A stretch of 64,000 nt of DNA, taken from Gammaproteobacteria bacterium (GTDB lineage: Bacteria > Pseudomonadota > Gammaproteobacteria > Pseudomonadales > Cellvibrionaceae). The translations under genes and the position numbers were made by a program. Each line of letters starts with the position of its first letter. Position 1 is the first letter of the stretch. The DNA is taken from NCBI GenBank assembly GCA_004173475.1, contig SEBU01000003.1, positions 310,001 through 374,000 on the forward strand, given 5' to 3'. The notes beneath the pieces are model-generated. The model saw only the letters and a list, made by a program, of their open reading frames with translations. It was not told where the DNA came from and made no database searches. Positions 45,438-53,373 of the stretch are shown here, piece after piece.

Positions 45438-45758
45438 TTAGCTGGCGCTAATCGCTGAATCAATTAAAGGTTTCAACTCACCTTTGTCATGCATTTCAGT
45501 CACTATATCGCATCCGCCAATCAATTCGCCCTTCACCCATAACTGCGGAAAAGTTGGCCAATTGGCGTACTTTGGAAGCTCTGCACGAATCTCAGGATTG
45601 CTCAATATGTCGACGTACGCGAAACGTTGACCACAAGCCATAACAGCTTGCGACGCACGCATTGAAAAACCACATTGAGGTGCGTTAGGCGAACCTTTCA
45701 TAAAGAGAATGACTGGATTCTCCGCGATTTGCTGTTTGATATTCTCTAAAACATCCAT
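45438..45758 (-). CDS. grxD: Monothiol glutaredoxin, Grx4 type
   Basis: 106-residue monothiol glutaredoxin that carries [2Fe-2S] clusters with glutathione and BolA-type partners. The CGFS active site is at C29 (APQCGFSMRASQ). Others are PVILFMKGSPNAPQCGFS, ANWPTFPQLWVKGELIGGCDIVTEMHDKGEL (the TFPQ and GGxD glutathione-binding loops). The start at ATG 45758 (MDVLENIKQQI) matches the family; the frame extends 12 codons upstream. Confidence 0.97.
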   Translation of the reverse strand: MDVLENIKQQIAENPVILFMKGSPNAPQCGFSMRASQAVMACGQRFAYVDILSNPEIRAELPKYANWPTFPQLWVKGELIGGCDIVTEMHDKGELKPLIDSAISAS

Positions 45759-46041
45759 AAAACACCTCTGAAACAATAGATAACTGATAAACAAGTTCAG
45801 CGGCCAATAACGCTTACAGGCGCGCCCTTAATTAACCCTAGTAATGTGCTCAAGTATTCGCATTCTACCCTAGTTGCGGGGCAAACTCACCCGTGGGGAT
45901 GACGGATCAAAAGGAAACTTAAAAACCCGACAGCTATCCAATCGACACTCGAACACGTAATTTTATCCACACAACCAACTACCCTGACTAGGGTGAATTG
46001 ATTAATAAACACCGGGTTTACTAAACTGTTGTTACGACTAT

Positions 46042-47595
46042 ATGAAGGCAAGATGCGGTATGTTCAAGTTAAGAATGCAGTTTTTTATCATGATGCTAAT
46101 TGTTTGCAGCCTGCTGACGACTGGCCTTTACCTATTTATAAAATATAGTTTCAAACAAGATTTTTGGTTTTACATTGAGCAAAAAGAAACGCGTTTTGCA
46201 CAGCCACTCATTAAAGATCTTATCAACAAATTTAACACTAATAACAACTGGAGTTGGATTGAAGATTGGAACACGTACGTTGCCACAACACTCGAAACGG
46301 AAACACGCGAACACATGCGTGCCATAATGCGGCGGAATTTTATTGATCATCGCAACACATCCAGCGAATCTAACACTGGCCGTGTCAATAACGACGAAAA
46401 ATATACTGAATCCTTACCCGACGAACAAATAAAACCCCGGCGTTCAGCAAAAGAGAATCATGCCCCCAGAGATTGGCGCGAGCTACGACGTATGCCGCCT
46501 ATCAGTGCATTACAATTTATTTTTCTATTGGATGAGAAAAAAAATTTGGTAGCAGGAAGAAGCCAGCCATTGAACGAAGTATTTTTAATTCCCTTAGTCA
46601 CTGATGACAAAACCATAGGTTATCTCGGAATACCTTTTAACCCTGCAGTGCGCGATTTACAAGACGCAGACTTTGCACGAGGTCAGGAACATAAGTTGTC
46701 GCTGGTAATTGTGATCGCGCTTGTTATTGCCAGCCTGGCCGCCTTTCCGCTCGCACATCTACTTACACAGCGCATAAATTATCTGGTGCGTCAGGTTAAT
46801 TTTTTTAGCCAAGGCAATTATCGCGAAAAAATTTCACTGACAGGTCGCGACGAACTTACCGAGCTTTCTAATCATTTGAATAACCTTGGTGAAATTCTGG
46901 AAAAAAGTGAGCAAACCAGGCGGCAATGGGTAGCGGATATCTCGCATGAATTGCGCACACCACTCGCAGTTTTACAAGCAGAACTTGAAGCTATGGAAGA
47001 CGGGGTTAGACCATTGAATCGCGACGCGATTGCGCGGTTAATCAATCACAGTCAACGATTAAAACATTTAGTAAACGATCTTTATGAACTTTCACTAACA
47101 GATCTTGGCGGTATGACTTATCGCAAAAACAGCCTTGATTTAACGGCTTTATTACAAGAGTCTGTCAACTCCATGCAGTCGCAGTTTTTATCGAACGGTA
47201 TTGATCTGAAGCTCTCTACACCCAGCACATCTGTCGTTATTTTTGGTGATCAAAATCGACTTCAACAATTATTTGTCAATCTATTGAAAAATAGCCTTCA
47301 ATATACCAACACCCCTGGGCTAACGCAGGTATCGCTCAAACTTGAACATCAACAGGCGATTATTTGTATTGAAGATACAGCACCGGGTGTTGACGATGAA
47401 CACCACGAAAAATTATTTGAACGTTTGTATCGTGCAGATTCGTCGCGCCACAGAAGTACTGGCGGAGCAGGATTAGGATTATCCATTTGTAAAAATATCG
47501 TCACAGCTCACGATGGAAAAATCACGACCAGTAATAGTCCACTGGGTGGATTAAGTGTGACTATTAGCCTTCCCTGTCAAAAGGATAACCTATGA
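46042..47595 (+). CDS. baeS: Sensor histidine kinase, BaeS-like
   Basis: 517-residue inner-membrane kinase. TM1 is about 10-32, and a periplasmic region spans about 33-220. TM2 is about 225-246 (LVIVIALVIASLAAFPLAHLL), then HAMP (to about 290). HisKA has H302 in DISHELRTPLAVLQAELEAMEDG, the BaeS-like wording. HATPase shows QLFVNLLKNSLQY, EDTAPGVD and GAGLGLSICKNIV. The stop overlaps the response-regulator start (ATGA). E. coli BaeSR senses envelope stress and controls spy and efflux genes. A Spy-like gene lies 2.5 kb away. The start could instead be M7. Confidence 0.9.
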   Translation: MKARCGMFKLRMQFFIMMLIVCSLLTTGLYLFIKYSFKQDFWFYIEQKETRFAQPLIKDLINKFNTNNNWSWIEDWNTYVATTLETETREHMRAIMRRNFIDHRNTSSESNTGRVNNDEKYTESLPDEQIKPRRSAKENHAPRDWRELRRMPPISALQFIFLLDEKKNLVAGRSQPLNEVFLIPLVTDDKTIGYLGIPFNPAVRDLQDADFARGQEHKLSLVIVIALVIASLAAFPLAHLLTQRINYLVRQVNFFSQGNYREKISLTGRDELTELSNHLNNLGEILEKSEQTRRQWVADISHELRTPLAVLQAELEAMEDGVRPLNRDAIARLINHSQRLKHLVNDLYELSLTDLGGMTYRKNSLDLTALLQESVNSMQSQFLSNGIDLKLSTPSTSVVIFGDQNRLQQLFVNLLKNSLQYTNTPGLTQVSLKLEHQQAIICIEDTAPGVDDEHHEKLFERLYRADSSRHRSTGGAGLGLSICKNIVTAHDGKITTSNSPLGGLSVTISLPCQKDNL

Positions 47596-48266
47596 ATATT
47601 TTAATTGTCGAAGACGAAATTGATTTGGGCTCTGTAGTAAATGACTACCTCAGCAGTGAAGGTTTCACGTGCACCCTAGTACATGACGCCGACAAGGGCC
47701 TTGAAAAAATCCAAAATGATTCCTGGGATTTAATTCTGCTGGATGTGATGCTACCCAGTAAATCGGGCCAACTTAATGGATTGAGTTTGTGTCAGGAAAT
47801 CCGTAACAACACTAATACGCCGGTCATCATTATGTCGGCACGAATTGAAGAAACAGATCGTTTATTAGGTTTTGAATTAGGTGCTGATGATTATATTTGC
47901 AAGCCTTTTAGTCCGCGTGAATTAGTGGCTCGTGTTAAAGCAATTATGAAACGCGTCAATCCCGAACAACCTTTGCAAGATTTTCAACTAATCAAGGAAT
48001 CATTAACGGCTATATATGGTGATAATAAAGTCGAGCTGACGTTAATTGAATATCGCATATTAAAAACTTTATCAGCGAGGCCTAATACGATCATATCGCG
48101 CGAAGAGCTTATGAAGAATGCTTACAGCGATCACCGCATCGTTAGTGATCGCACTATGGATTCCCACATCACGAAACTGAGAAAAAAATTGTTGCCACTT
48201 ACGCAAAAAGAGATTATTCACTCAGTTTATGGCGCTGGTTATAAGTTTCAATTCAGTGATAAGTAA
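47592..48266 (+). CDS. baeR: OmpR-family response regulator, BaeR-like
   Basis: 224-residue response regulator. Receiver 1-120 has acidic pocket VEDEI, acceptor D51 in LILLDVMLPSKSG, T/S and K in YICKPFSPRE. The turn after D51 is a few residues longer than usual (SKSGQLNGLS). The C-terminal winged-helix DNA-binding domain (about 130-224) shows LTLIEYRILKTLSARPNTIISREELM, SDRTMDSHITKLRKKL and the end SVYGAGYKFQF. It is coupled to the sensor kinase by ATGA. Regulon members are likely envelope-stress genes; a Spy-like gene lies close by. Confidence 0.93.
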   Translation: MNILIVEDEIDLGSVVNDYLSSEGFTCTLVHDADKGLEKIQNDSWDLILLDVMLPSKSGQLNGLSLCQEIRNNTNTPVIIMSARIEETDRLLGFELGADDYICKPFSPRELVARVKAIMKRVNPEQPLQDFQLIKESLTAIYGDNKVELTLIEYRILKTLSARPNTIISREELMKNAYSDHRIVSDRTMDSHITKLRKKLLPLTQKEIIHSVYGAGYKFQFSDK

Positions 48267-48406
48267 GGAATTTTGGAAGCGCGACCTACATTTTATTCTT
48301 CAAAATTTCGTGTTTTCGCAAGTTCCACAATATTTGCACATTTAAATATTTTGCGTACTGCTGGGTTAAATAAACACTTACATTCACGGGCACCAACCGC
48401 GAATTT

Positions 48407-49528
48407 TTATAAATCAATGTACAAACGGATTCCGAGCGCCACTGAATTGTCTAAAACAGGATTCATTGAGGGATTTTCGACATAATATAAACTTGTTTGT
48501 AGGTGTAGCTTATCCATGAGGGGCCTTGCATAGGTAAGTTCGATAATATTTTCGGCAGCCAGAAGGTCAGGGTTAGCACTTAAGAACGCTGATCCATTTT
48601 TTGCCTGCGCATAGCCTATCCCAACGCTATCATCGTCCACCCAAATTTCGCTGTATGTAACGCCGACCCCGCTATATACCTCGAGTTGATTTTTGTGCGT
48701 ATCTGCTCGACTGTATTGGAAAAATGCCGCCAGGTTTTCAGTGAAGTATTTTTCGCCAATTAAATAATATCCCCTATTTTCATCTAATAAATTTCCATCC
48801 ACAGGGCTTTCAACTTCAGAAGACGTTTCCCATCCGCCCACGCCAAATTTATAATTCTTTTCTTGTGCCAGCCCCAATTCCATAGCAGTCAGAATTCCAT
48901 CAGATTTTTTTAACACTACGTGGGTGCCGCGAGGATGCGCCGGATCACCAGGAATACCATCATAGGCCGCCAGTAAAAAATATTGATCATTATGTGCGAG
49001 GGTAAGATGAATCGCCGCTGCAGTGGTAGGAAATATTGATGGACCAACTTGCGCGACGTCAGGCCCTATGCCAAACGAAGATAAGGTAAATAGACCTGCT
49101 GATTCCAACGAATAGAATGTGGAATTATAGTCGTGCAAGCCTGCTAATAATTTTACTGCTCCGTCCGCAAAACTGTGCTGATACCACACCTCGTAGAGCG
49201 TTAAATTATCATAAGCTTCGATATTTGAAAGTGTTTGAAACTCGCCCGTCAATTCAGACGGTGGCTTACCATAAGTACCTAGCAAATACCCAAACACAGT
49301 CCCATTATTCCACCAACCCGCCGATTGAGTGTCAATTGCCAGACTTACATCCAGATTCGCAAGGTTACGCGTACCGGTTTTATTACCACCTTCCAGATTA
49401 CTGATTGATTCAAGCGTTAACGCCGTCGCCCAATCATAAGCTTCTTGATCGTTTGCATTTGCGCCAGTGAATAGGGTGCATAGCATCAATAATGTAATTA
49501 CTTTTTCCAACGAGGTTACGTGTGCCAA
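48407..49528 (-). CDS. OprB-family carbohydrate-selective porin
   Basis: 373-residue outer-membrane porin of the OprB/carbohydrate-selective family. The chain has a signal peptide (cleavage about ANA, N), then DWATALTLESISNLEGGNKTGTRNLANLDVSLAIDTQ, LYEVWYQHSF, and strands such as GGWETSSEV, ending ALGIRLYIDL. I chose the TTG at 49528 because GAGGAG lies 7 bases upstream; the GTG at 49543 would put the Shine-Dalgarno inside the coding region. It is convergent with baeSR, with no clear terminator between. Confidence 0.9.
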   Translation of the reverse strand: MAHVTSLEKVITLLMLCTLFTGANANDQEAYDWATALTLESISNLEGGNKTGTRNLANLDVSLAIDTQSAGWWNNGTVFGYLLGTYGKPPSELTGEFQTLSNIEAYDNLTLYEVWYQHSFADGAVKLLAGLHDYNSTFYSLESAGLFTLSSFGIGPDVAQVGPSIFPTTAAAIHLTLAHNDQYFLLAAYDGIPGDPAHPRGTHVVLKKSDGILTAMELGLAQEKNYKFGVGGWETSSEVESPVDGNLLDENRGYYLIGEKYFTENLAAFFQYSRADTHKNQLEVYSGVGVTYSEIWVDDDSVGIGYAQAKNGSAFLSANPDLLAAENIIELTYARPLMDKLHLQTSLYYVENPSMNPVLDNSVALGIRLYIDL

Positions 49529-50230
49529 CTTATTGCTCCTCACGTATGTTTAGCAGTTTCAGGCACGCGCACAGTGACTGAAACTACCAGCCCGCACACA
49601 TAACAGGTTTAGGGAATTATTATGACTACTATAGGTATAGTTACTCCGTGGAGTTTTTTTCAATTATTTGTGAATTATCCAGTTCAATTAAAAATCACAA
49701 TCGTTATATAAAATTAAGTGTCCACTAATTTAAATGTGGAGATGGAGGCGAAAAGTTAAAACGAGCCACATTTATGCGCACCCTAGAGCGCTACGCCTCG
49801 GAAGACCTAGCCGATGAGGATGTCAGCTAACATTCATGACAAATCATAGTTTTGAGGATTCGCCAAAACTAAACTGGCCGTAACGGCCGATGGTTTGAGG
49901 ACGCGAACACTGAGGCGGATGCTATCCTTCGCTACTTTCGGATCATAGAATTGCTTTACGCGAAAAAGTAAATGGTCGCGAATAACCGTCATCATAGCCG
50001 CGATTCGAATTTTTCCTAACAAGCAATATTGAAAGATTTCGAATGCCAATGCTTTCGCACTTCATTCGAGCAAAGAGGTGTTTAAGAATTATTAGATTCA
50101 AAAATAACGGAATGGTAAAAGTATAGTTTCAAATTACGGATATGCTAAAACCGATTTCAGAAATATCCCACCTAAAAATATTACGAGCGGATTAAAGAAG
50201 CTCGCTAATTAAAGGTGGGATCACTAGGCC
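49529..50230. other. 702-base gene-poor region between porin and Spy-like gene
   Basis: No convincing gene is present. TCCAC and GTGGA form an inverted repeat at 49721-49740. A short frame at 49774-49830 encodes the protein-like RTLERYASEDLADEDVS and may be a remnant. A 71-codon minus-strand frame (49834-50049) shows no recognisable motif. A long inverted repeat sits at 50165-50221. The region may be a decayed insertion; this is a guess. Confidence 0.5.
50165..50221. repeat. 57-base imperfect hairpin element downstream of the Spy-like gene
   Basis: ATCCCACCT (50165-50173) pairs perfectly with AGGTGGGAT (50213-50221), and inside it GAGC pairs with GCTC. It is 10 bases past the stop of the Spy-like gene, so it is probably the 3' end of that transcript, although no strong U-tract follows the stem. 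Confidence 0.55.
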
Positions 50231-50782
50231 TTAGCTTTTTGTTGCATTTGTCGAGGACGTATTTTTTTGTCTATCTTTTTCTCTATGCTTCCAACGAGCC
50301 TGCCCCTTATGCTCTGCTTCAAATGCGGCTAACTTTTCCTGTTGTTCTGGCGTTAAGATATTCAGAAACTCCCGATGTATTTTAATTCGCGAAACTTCCT
50401 GTTGCGCAATAATATTGGCAAGATCATCCGCCAGCTTATTGAGTGTTGCATCATCCGCGTTTTCATCGCCCGCTTTATCAAGCGCTTGTCGAGCGGCACG
50501 TAATTTTTCGTGAGCTTCTTTCATGGCAGGAGCACGTGCACTGCGGGAGGCTTCGAGTGTTTGCTTTTGTGTGTCACTTAAATCGAGAAGTTTAAAAGGT
50601 ATGCGCCCCGGACCTTTAAAATCATGTTTGCGCTCACCCTGGCCAAGACCATCATCCATTTTAAAATGTTGATGGAAGCCAGAATTTTCACAATCGTTTG
50701 AATTGCCTGCGTGCGCAAACATAGGCATGGTTAAAAAACTGGTTGTTGCTATGACCACTGCTATATGTTTAAATTTTTTCAT
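50231..50782 (-). CDS. Spy/CpxP-family periplasmic chaperone
   Basis: 183-residue LTxxQ-motif periplasmic protein. The signal peptide ends near AHA, and the start at ATG 50782 (MKKFKHIAVV) is preferred over an upstream codon. The mature part has LLDLSDTQKQTLEASRSARAPAMKEAHEKLRAARQAL and then LTPEQQEKLAAFEAEHKGQARW, the LTxxQ repeats of the Spy/CpxP cradle. The ends are Lys/His/Arg-rich. Spy prevents aggregation of outer-membrane and soluble proteins in the periplasm. Its regulation by the BaeSR-like pair 2 kb away is a reasonable inference. Confidence 0.9.
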   Translation of the reverse strand: MKKFKHIAVVIATTSFLTMPMFAHAGNSNDCENSGFHQHFKMDDGLGQGERKHDFKGPGRIPFKLLDLSDTQKQTLEASRSARAPAMKEAHEKLRAARQALDKAGDENADDATLNKLADDLANIIAQQEVSRIKIHREFLNILTPEQQEKLAAFEAEHKGQARWKHREKDRQKNTSSTNATKS

Positions 50783-50952
50783 CTTAATCTCCACAATAGT
50801 TGCTTATATAGAGTCTGCAAATTATTTTGCAGATGCGTTAATTATGCGCTTTTCTCTGTAAATATCAGTAAGCAAGCATGCAAAGATTATGGAAGCTTTG
50901 TGCAAGGAAAATGAAGTTGTGAAGCGAAAAAATGGTGATCTCAAAGGCCAAT

Positions 50953-51423
50953 CTAAATGATTGGCAGCCAAATTTCCGTTCCACCAAAACCTGTTTCGGG
51001 ATTATAGTCTTCAGTGTAACGCTCAAAAAAATGTATCGATTGCGGGTTATGTTGTTTACCTGATTCAGGTAACCATTTATCAAACACGTAATCAATTGTT
51101 TCTCTGATTTTGGATATATGCTTAGTATGCTGGAACACAACATATTTATGAGCTGGAACTATGAGCGGGCTCAAGTCTTTTGGTAAATCTACAAATTCAC
51201 TAACTTCGCAGCCCGCCATGTAATAATACAAACCATTGCTACTGTCGTTACTTTTCACACAAAGGCCGTAAGCATCTCTTCCTTTCTGACAAGGAATATT
51301 TCCTAGATAAGGCGCAAACTTTTTCCAAAGCAATGGAATTGTTTTCGCACTCTGATCATCCAAGGGTTCACGCAAACCGGCAATTAATAGCGGCGGCAAT
51401 TCATGGAAAACAGGATTTTGCAT
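50953..51423 (-). CDS. GyrI-like (AraC effector-binding domain) protein
   Basis: 156-residue SOUL/GyrI-like small-molecule-binding protein: PPLLIAGLREPLDDQSAKTIPLLWKKFAPYLG, then YGLCVKSNDSSNGLYYYMAGCEV and LIVPAHKYVVFQHTKHISKIRETIDYVFDKWLPES, with the ending TGFGGTEIWLPI. Such domains bind hydrophobic ligands and can hydrolyse cyclopropanoids in some cases. It is the last gene in the small-enzyme run behind the ECF42-type promoter, 20 bases from the YCII gene. Confidence 0.88.
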   Translation of the reverse strand: MQNPVFHELPPLLIAGLREPLDDQSAKTIPLLWKKFAPYLGNIPCQKGRDAYGLCVKSNDSSNGLYYYMAGCEVSEFVDLPKDLSPLIVPAHKYVVFQHTKHISKIRETIDYVFDKWLPESGKQHNPQSIHFFERYTEDYNPETGFGGTEIWLPII

Positions 51424-51442
51424 ATAAATTACTCCATGAAAA

Positions 51443-51829
51443 TTAAGCGTATTTTGGTTGAAAACGTTCGTCTTTTGCGGGTTCCAATTCGCGAACGGGT
51501 CTGATCTCTATACATCCCAAACGTGCCGGCGGAATTTTACTTGCAATTTGAATAGCTTCGTTTAGATCGCGCGCATCAATTAAATAAAATCCTGCCAGCT
51601 GCTCTTTTGTTTCTGCAAAAGGTCCGTCAGTAATCATAGGTTTGCCGTCGCGCACGCGCACGCTTGTGGCAGTAGTCACGGAATGCAATGCGTTGCCACC
51701 TATCATGTAGCCGCCGTTACGCAAATCCTCTCCGCACGCAACGCATTCTTCGTTGAGAGATTTCCATTCGGATTGTGACATAGCATTAATTGTTTTTTCT
51801 TCATAATAAACCAGACATAGATATTTCAT
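51443..51829 (-). CDS. YCII-related (DGPF-type) protein
   Basis: 128-residue YCII-like protein: MKYLCLVYYEEKTINAMS, then GYMIGGNALHSVTTATSVRVRDGKPMITDGPFAETKEQLAGFYLIDARDLNEAIQIASKIP and the end IEIRPVRELEPA. The DGPF signature (TDGPFAETKEQ) gives the DGPF subgroup its name. The start is ATG 51829, with GGAG six bases upstream; the open frame extends far upstream but without support. DGPF proteins are typical ECF42 targets. Function is unknown; ferredoxin-like fold. Confidence 0.92.
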   Translation of the reverse strand: MKYLCLVYYEEKTINAMSQSEWKSLNEECVACGEDLRNGGYMIGGNALHSVTTATSVRVRDGKPMITDGPFAETKEQLAGFYLIDARDLNEAIQIASKIPPARLGCIEIRPVRELEPAKDERFQPKYA

Positions 51830-51939
51830 GGCCCACTCCGATTTCATAAATAATTGATTGAGGCTTCTAAAAACATCACTAAGGCTAGAGTTCATGTTTA
51901 TAGCTGCGCTCAATATCTTCCAAGATTTATAGATAAATT

Positions 51940-52341
51940 TTACTGAATGTAACTTGGATCCATATAAGCAAATTCCCATTGGTGGCCATCCAAATCTTCA
52001 AAGCTGTGGGCATACATAAAACCCTGATCTTGTGGTTCCTTGTAAATTCGTCCGCCCGCTGCAACCGCTTTACGAACTATTTCATCGACCTCGGTGCGAC
52101 TATCTGCCGATAGGCAAACCATAACTTCAGTTGCTTTTTTTGCGTCTACAACGTCTTTTTTAGTGAATTTTTTGAAGAATGGCTCAGTTAGCAGCATTGT
52201 GTAAATGGTGTCGCTTATAACCATGCACGCCGCATCGTCGTTAGTAAACTGTGGATTAAAGCTGTAACCCAATGCTTCGAAAAAAGTTTTAGACTTATTT
52301 AAATCTTTAACTGAAAGGTTAACAAATATTTGCTGCGCCAT
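51940..52341 (-). CDS. VOC-family glyoxalase/bleomycin-resistance-like protein
   Basis: 133-residue vicinal oxygen chelate-fold protein. It starts FVNLSVKDLNKSKTFFEALGYSF (first beta-alpha-beta unit) and later has IYKEPQDQGFMYAHSFEDLDGHQWEFAYMDP, the usual D-x-DGxxWE closing motif with the metal-ligand Glu/His area. The substrate is unknown. It is a common companion of DGPF proteins in ECF42 clusters. Confidence 0.9.
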   Translation of the reverse strand: MAQQIFVNLSVKDLNKSKTFFEALGYSFNPQFTNDDAACMVISDTIYTMLLTEPFFKKFTKKDVVDAKKATEVMVCLSADSRTEVDEIVRKAVAAGGRIYKEPQDQGFMYAHSFEDLDGHQWEFAYMDPSYIQ

Positions 52342-52369
52342 GATTGAGCTCCGTAATAATAAAATTAGT

Positions 52370-52732
52370 TTATTTTTTTTCAGCGACTACAAGTGGTTTG
52401 AAACCACCATGGGCCATACGTTTCATATCAAATGGCATTTCGGCATTTTCACGTAAGCGTGGATCTTCCATGACGGCGGCCATGACGCGATCACGAACTT
52501 CACGTGAGGGGTAAACCACCCATGCAAATATGACTACTTCATTTGGGCCTGCATCAGCGCAAATTTTAAACGAGCGGGTTTCTTCCCCGTCCAAATCGTC
52601 GCCCACGGTTTCCCAATAGGCCAGAGCCCCGTGATCTATCCAAACTTCGGCAGCTTTAGTTGCCAGTTTTTTATAGTCCTCGAGTTTGTCGGCGGCAATG
52701 GGGAGCAAAAAACCATCTACGTATTGAGTCAT
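52370..52732 (-). CDS. DUF1428-family protein
   Basis: 120-residue DUF1428 protein (dimeric alpha/beta-barrel fold). Recognisable parts: YVDGFLLPIAADKLEDYKKLATKAAEVWIDHGALAYWETVGDDL, then EVVIFAWVVYPSREVRDRVMAAVMEDPRL and FDMKRMAHGGFKPLV. The function is unknown. It lies 17 bases after the GFA gene. Confidence 0.93.
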   Translation of the reverse strand: MTQYVDGFLLPIAADKLEDYKKLATKAAEVWIDHGALAYWETVGDDLDGEETRSFKICADAGPNEVVIFAWVVYPSREVRDRVMAAVMEDPRLRENAEMPFDMKRMAHGGFKPLVVAEKK

Positions 52733-52749
52733 GATATATACCTCCAGGG

Positions 52750-53097
52750 TTAGTGTGATTTGCCATCATAGTGATGGACTGGTACAGCTAATGGATCTAT
52801 GTTTTCAATGCATCGAATATTAATGGCAAAAGTTGGAGCTCCCGCTGGGTCCACAGCTTCACCAAAAGGTTGTACGCCGCAAACACCGCAGAACTCATGT
52901 TTGATAATGTGCTTATTGAATGTGTAGGTTGTAATATTTTCGCGAGGAGTTAATAAAGTGACTTGTGTGGCAGGCACGAACCACAAGAGCGTTCCTTTAC
53001 GTAGACATATAGAACAATTGCATGCCAGAGCGTCTTTTATCTCACCCTCAGCTTCAAATTTAATATTACCGCAATGGCAACTACCTTGATATTTCAT
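52750..53097 (-). CDS. GFA-family (CENP-V/GFA) zinc protein
   Basis: 115-residue member of the glutathione-dependent formaldehyde-activating enzyme (GFA) family. The zinc-binding cysteines are in GSCHCGNIKFEAEG (Cys, Cys), ACNCSICLRKG and HEFCGVCGVQPF. Many members are not formaldehyde enzymes, so the activity is open. It is the first gene after the ECF42-type promoter, which lies about 205-235 bases upstream of its start. Confidence 0.92.
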   Translation of the reverse strand: MKYQGSCHCGNIKFEAEGEIKDALACNCSICLRKGTLLWFVPATQVTLLTPRENITTYTFNKHIIKHEFCGVCGVQPFGEAVDPAGAPTFAINIRCIENIDPLAVPVHHYDGKSH

Positions 53098-53305
53098 AGG
53101 CTTCTCCTAATGACTATTTTCGTAAGCATGTAAATCAAAAAATAATAAGTTTGTCTGATCTTTTCAGCACTCAGCAATCGATTTCTGTCGTCGTAGCAGG
53201 CAACTGACCCGTGCCTAACAAATGGCGTAACTTTTAACATTTTTAAAGCTCGTCAATAACGGAAAGATCAAAATAGTATTGTATAAGGAGTTGAGATACT
53301 TATTA

Positions 53306-53332
53306 GTCGTGTAGACATTAGCGGAATCGACA
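53306..53332 (-). promoter_or_regulatory. ECF42-type promoter of the small-enzyme operon
   Basis: On the minus strand TGTCGA (53327-53332), a 17-base spacer and CGAC (53306-53309) match the published ECF42 consensus (TGTCGA at -35, CGA/TC at -10). It lies between the sigma-factor gene and the GFA gene and points at the five-gene run. The same motif was not seen ahead of the sigma gene itself. Confidence 0.7.
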
Positions 53333-53373
53333 GGATATAAAAAAATATTTTTATTTATTTGAAAATGGCGCTC

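Noticed and set aside
49834-50049. 71-codon minus-strand frame in the gap upstream of the Spy-like gene
   Set aside because: No ribosome binding site or recognisable domain; kept only as part of the gap description.
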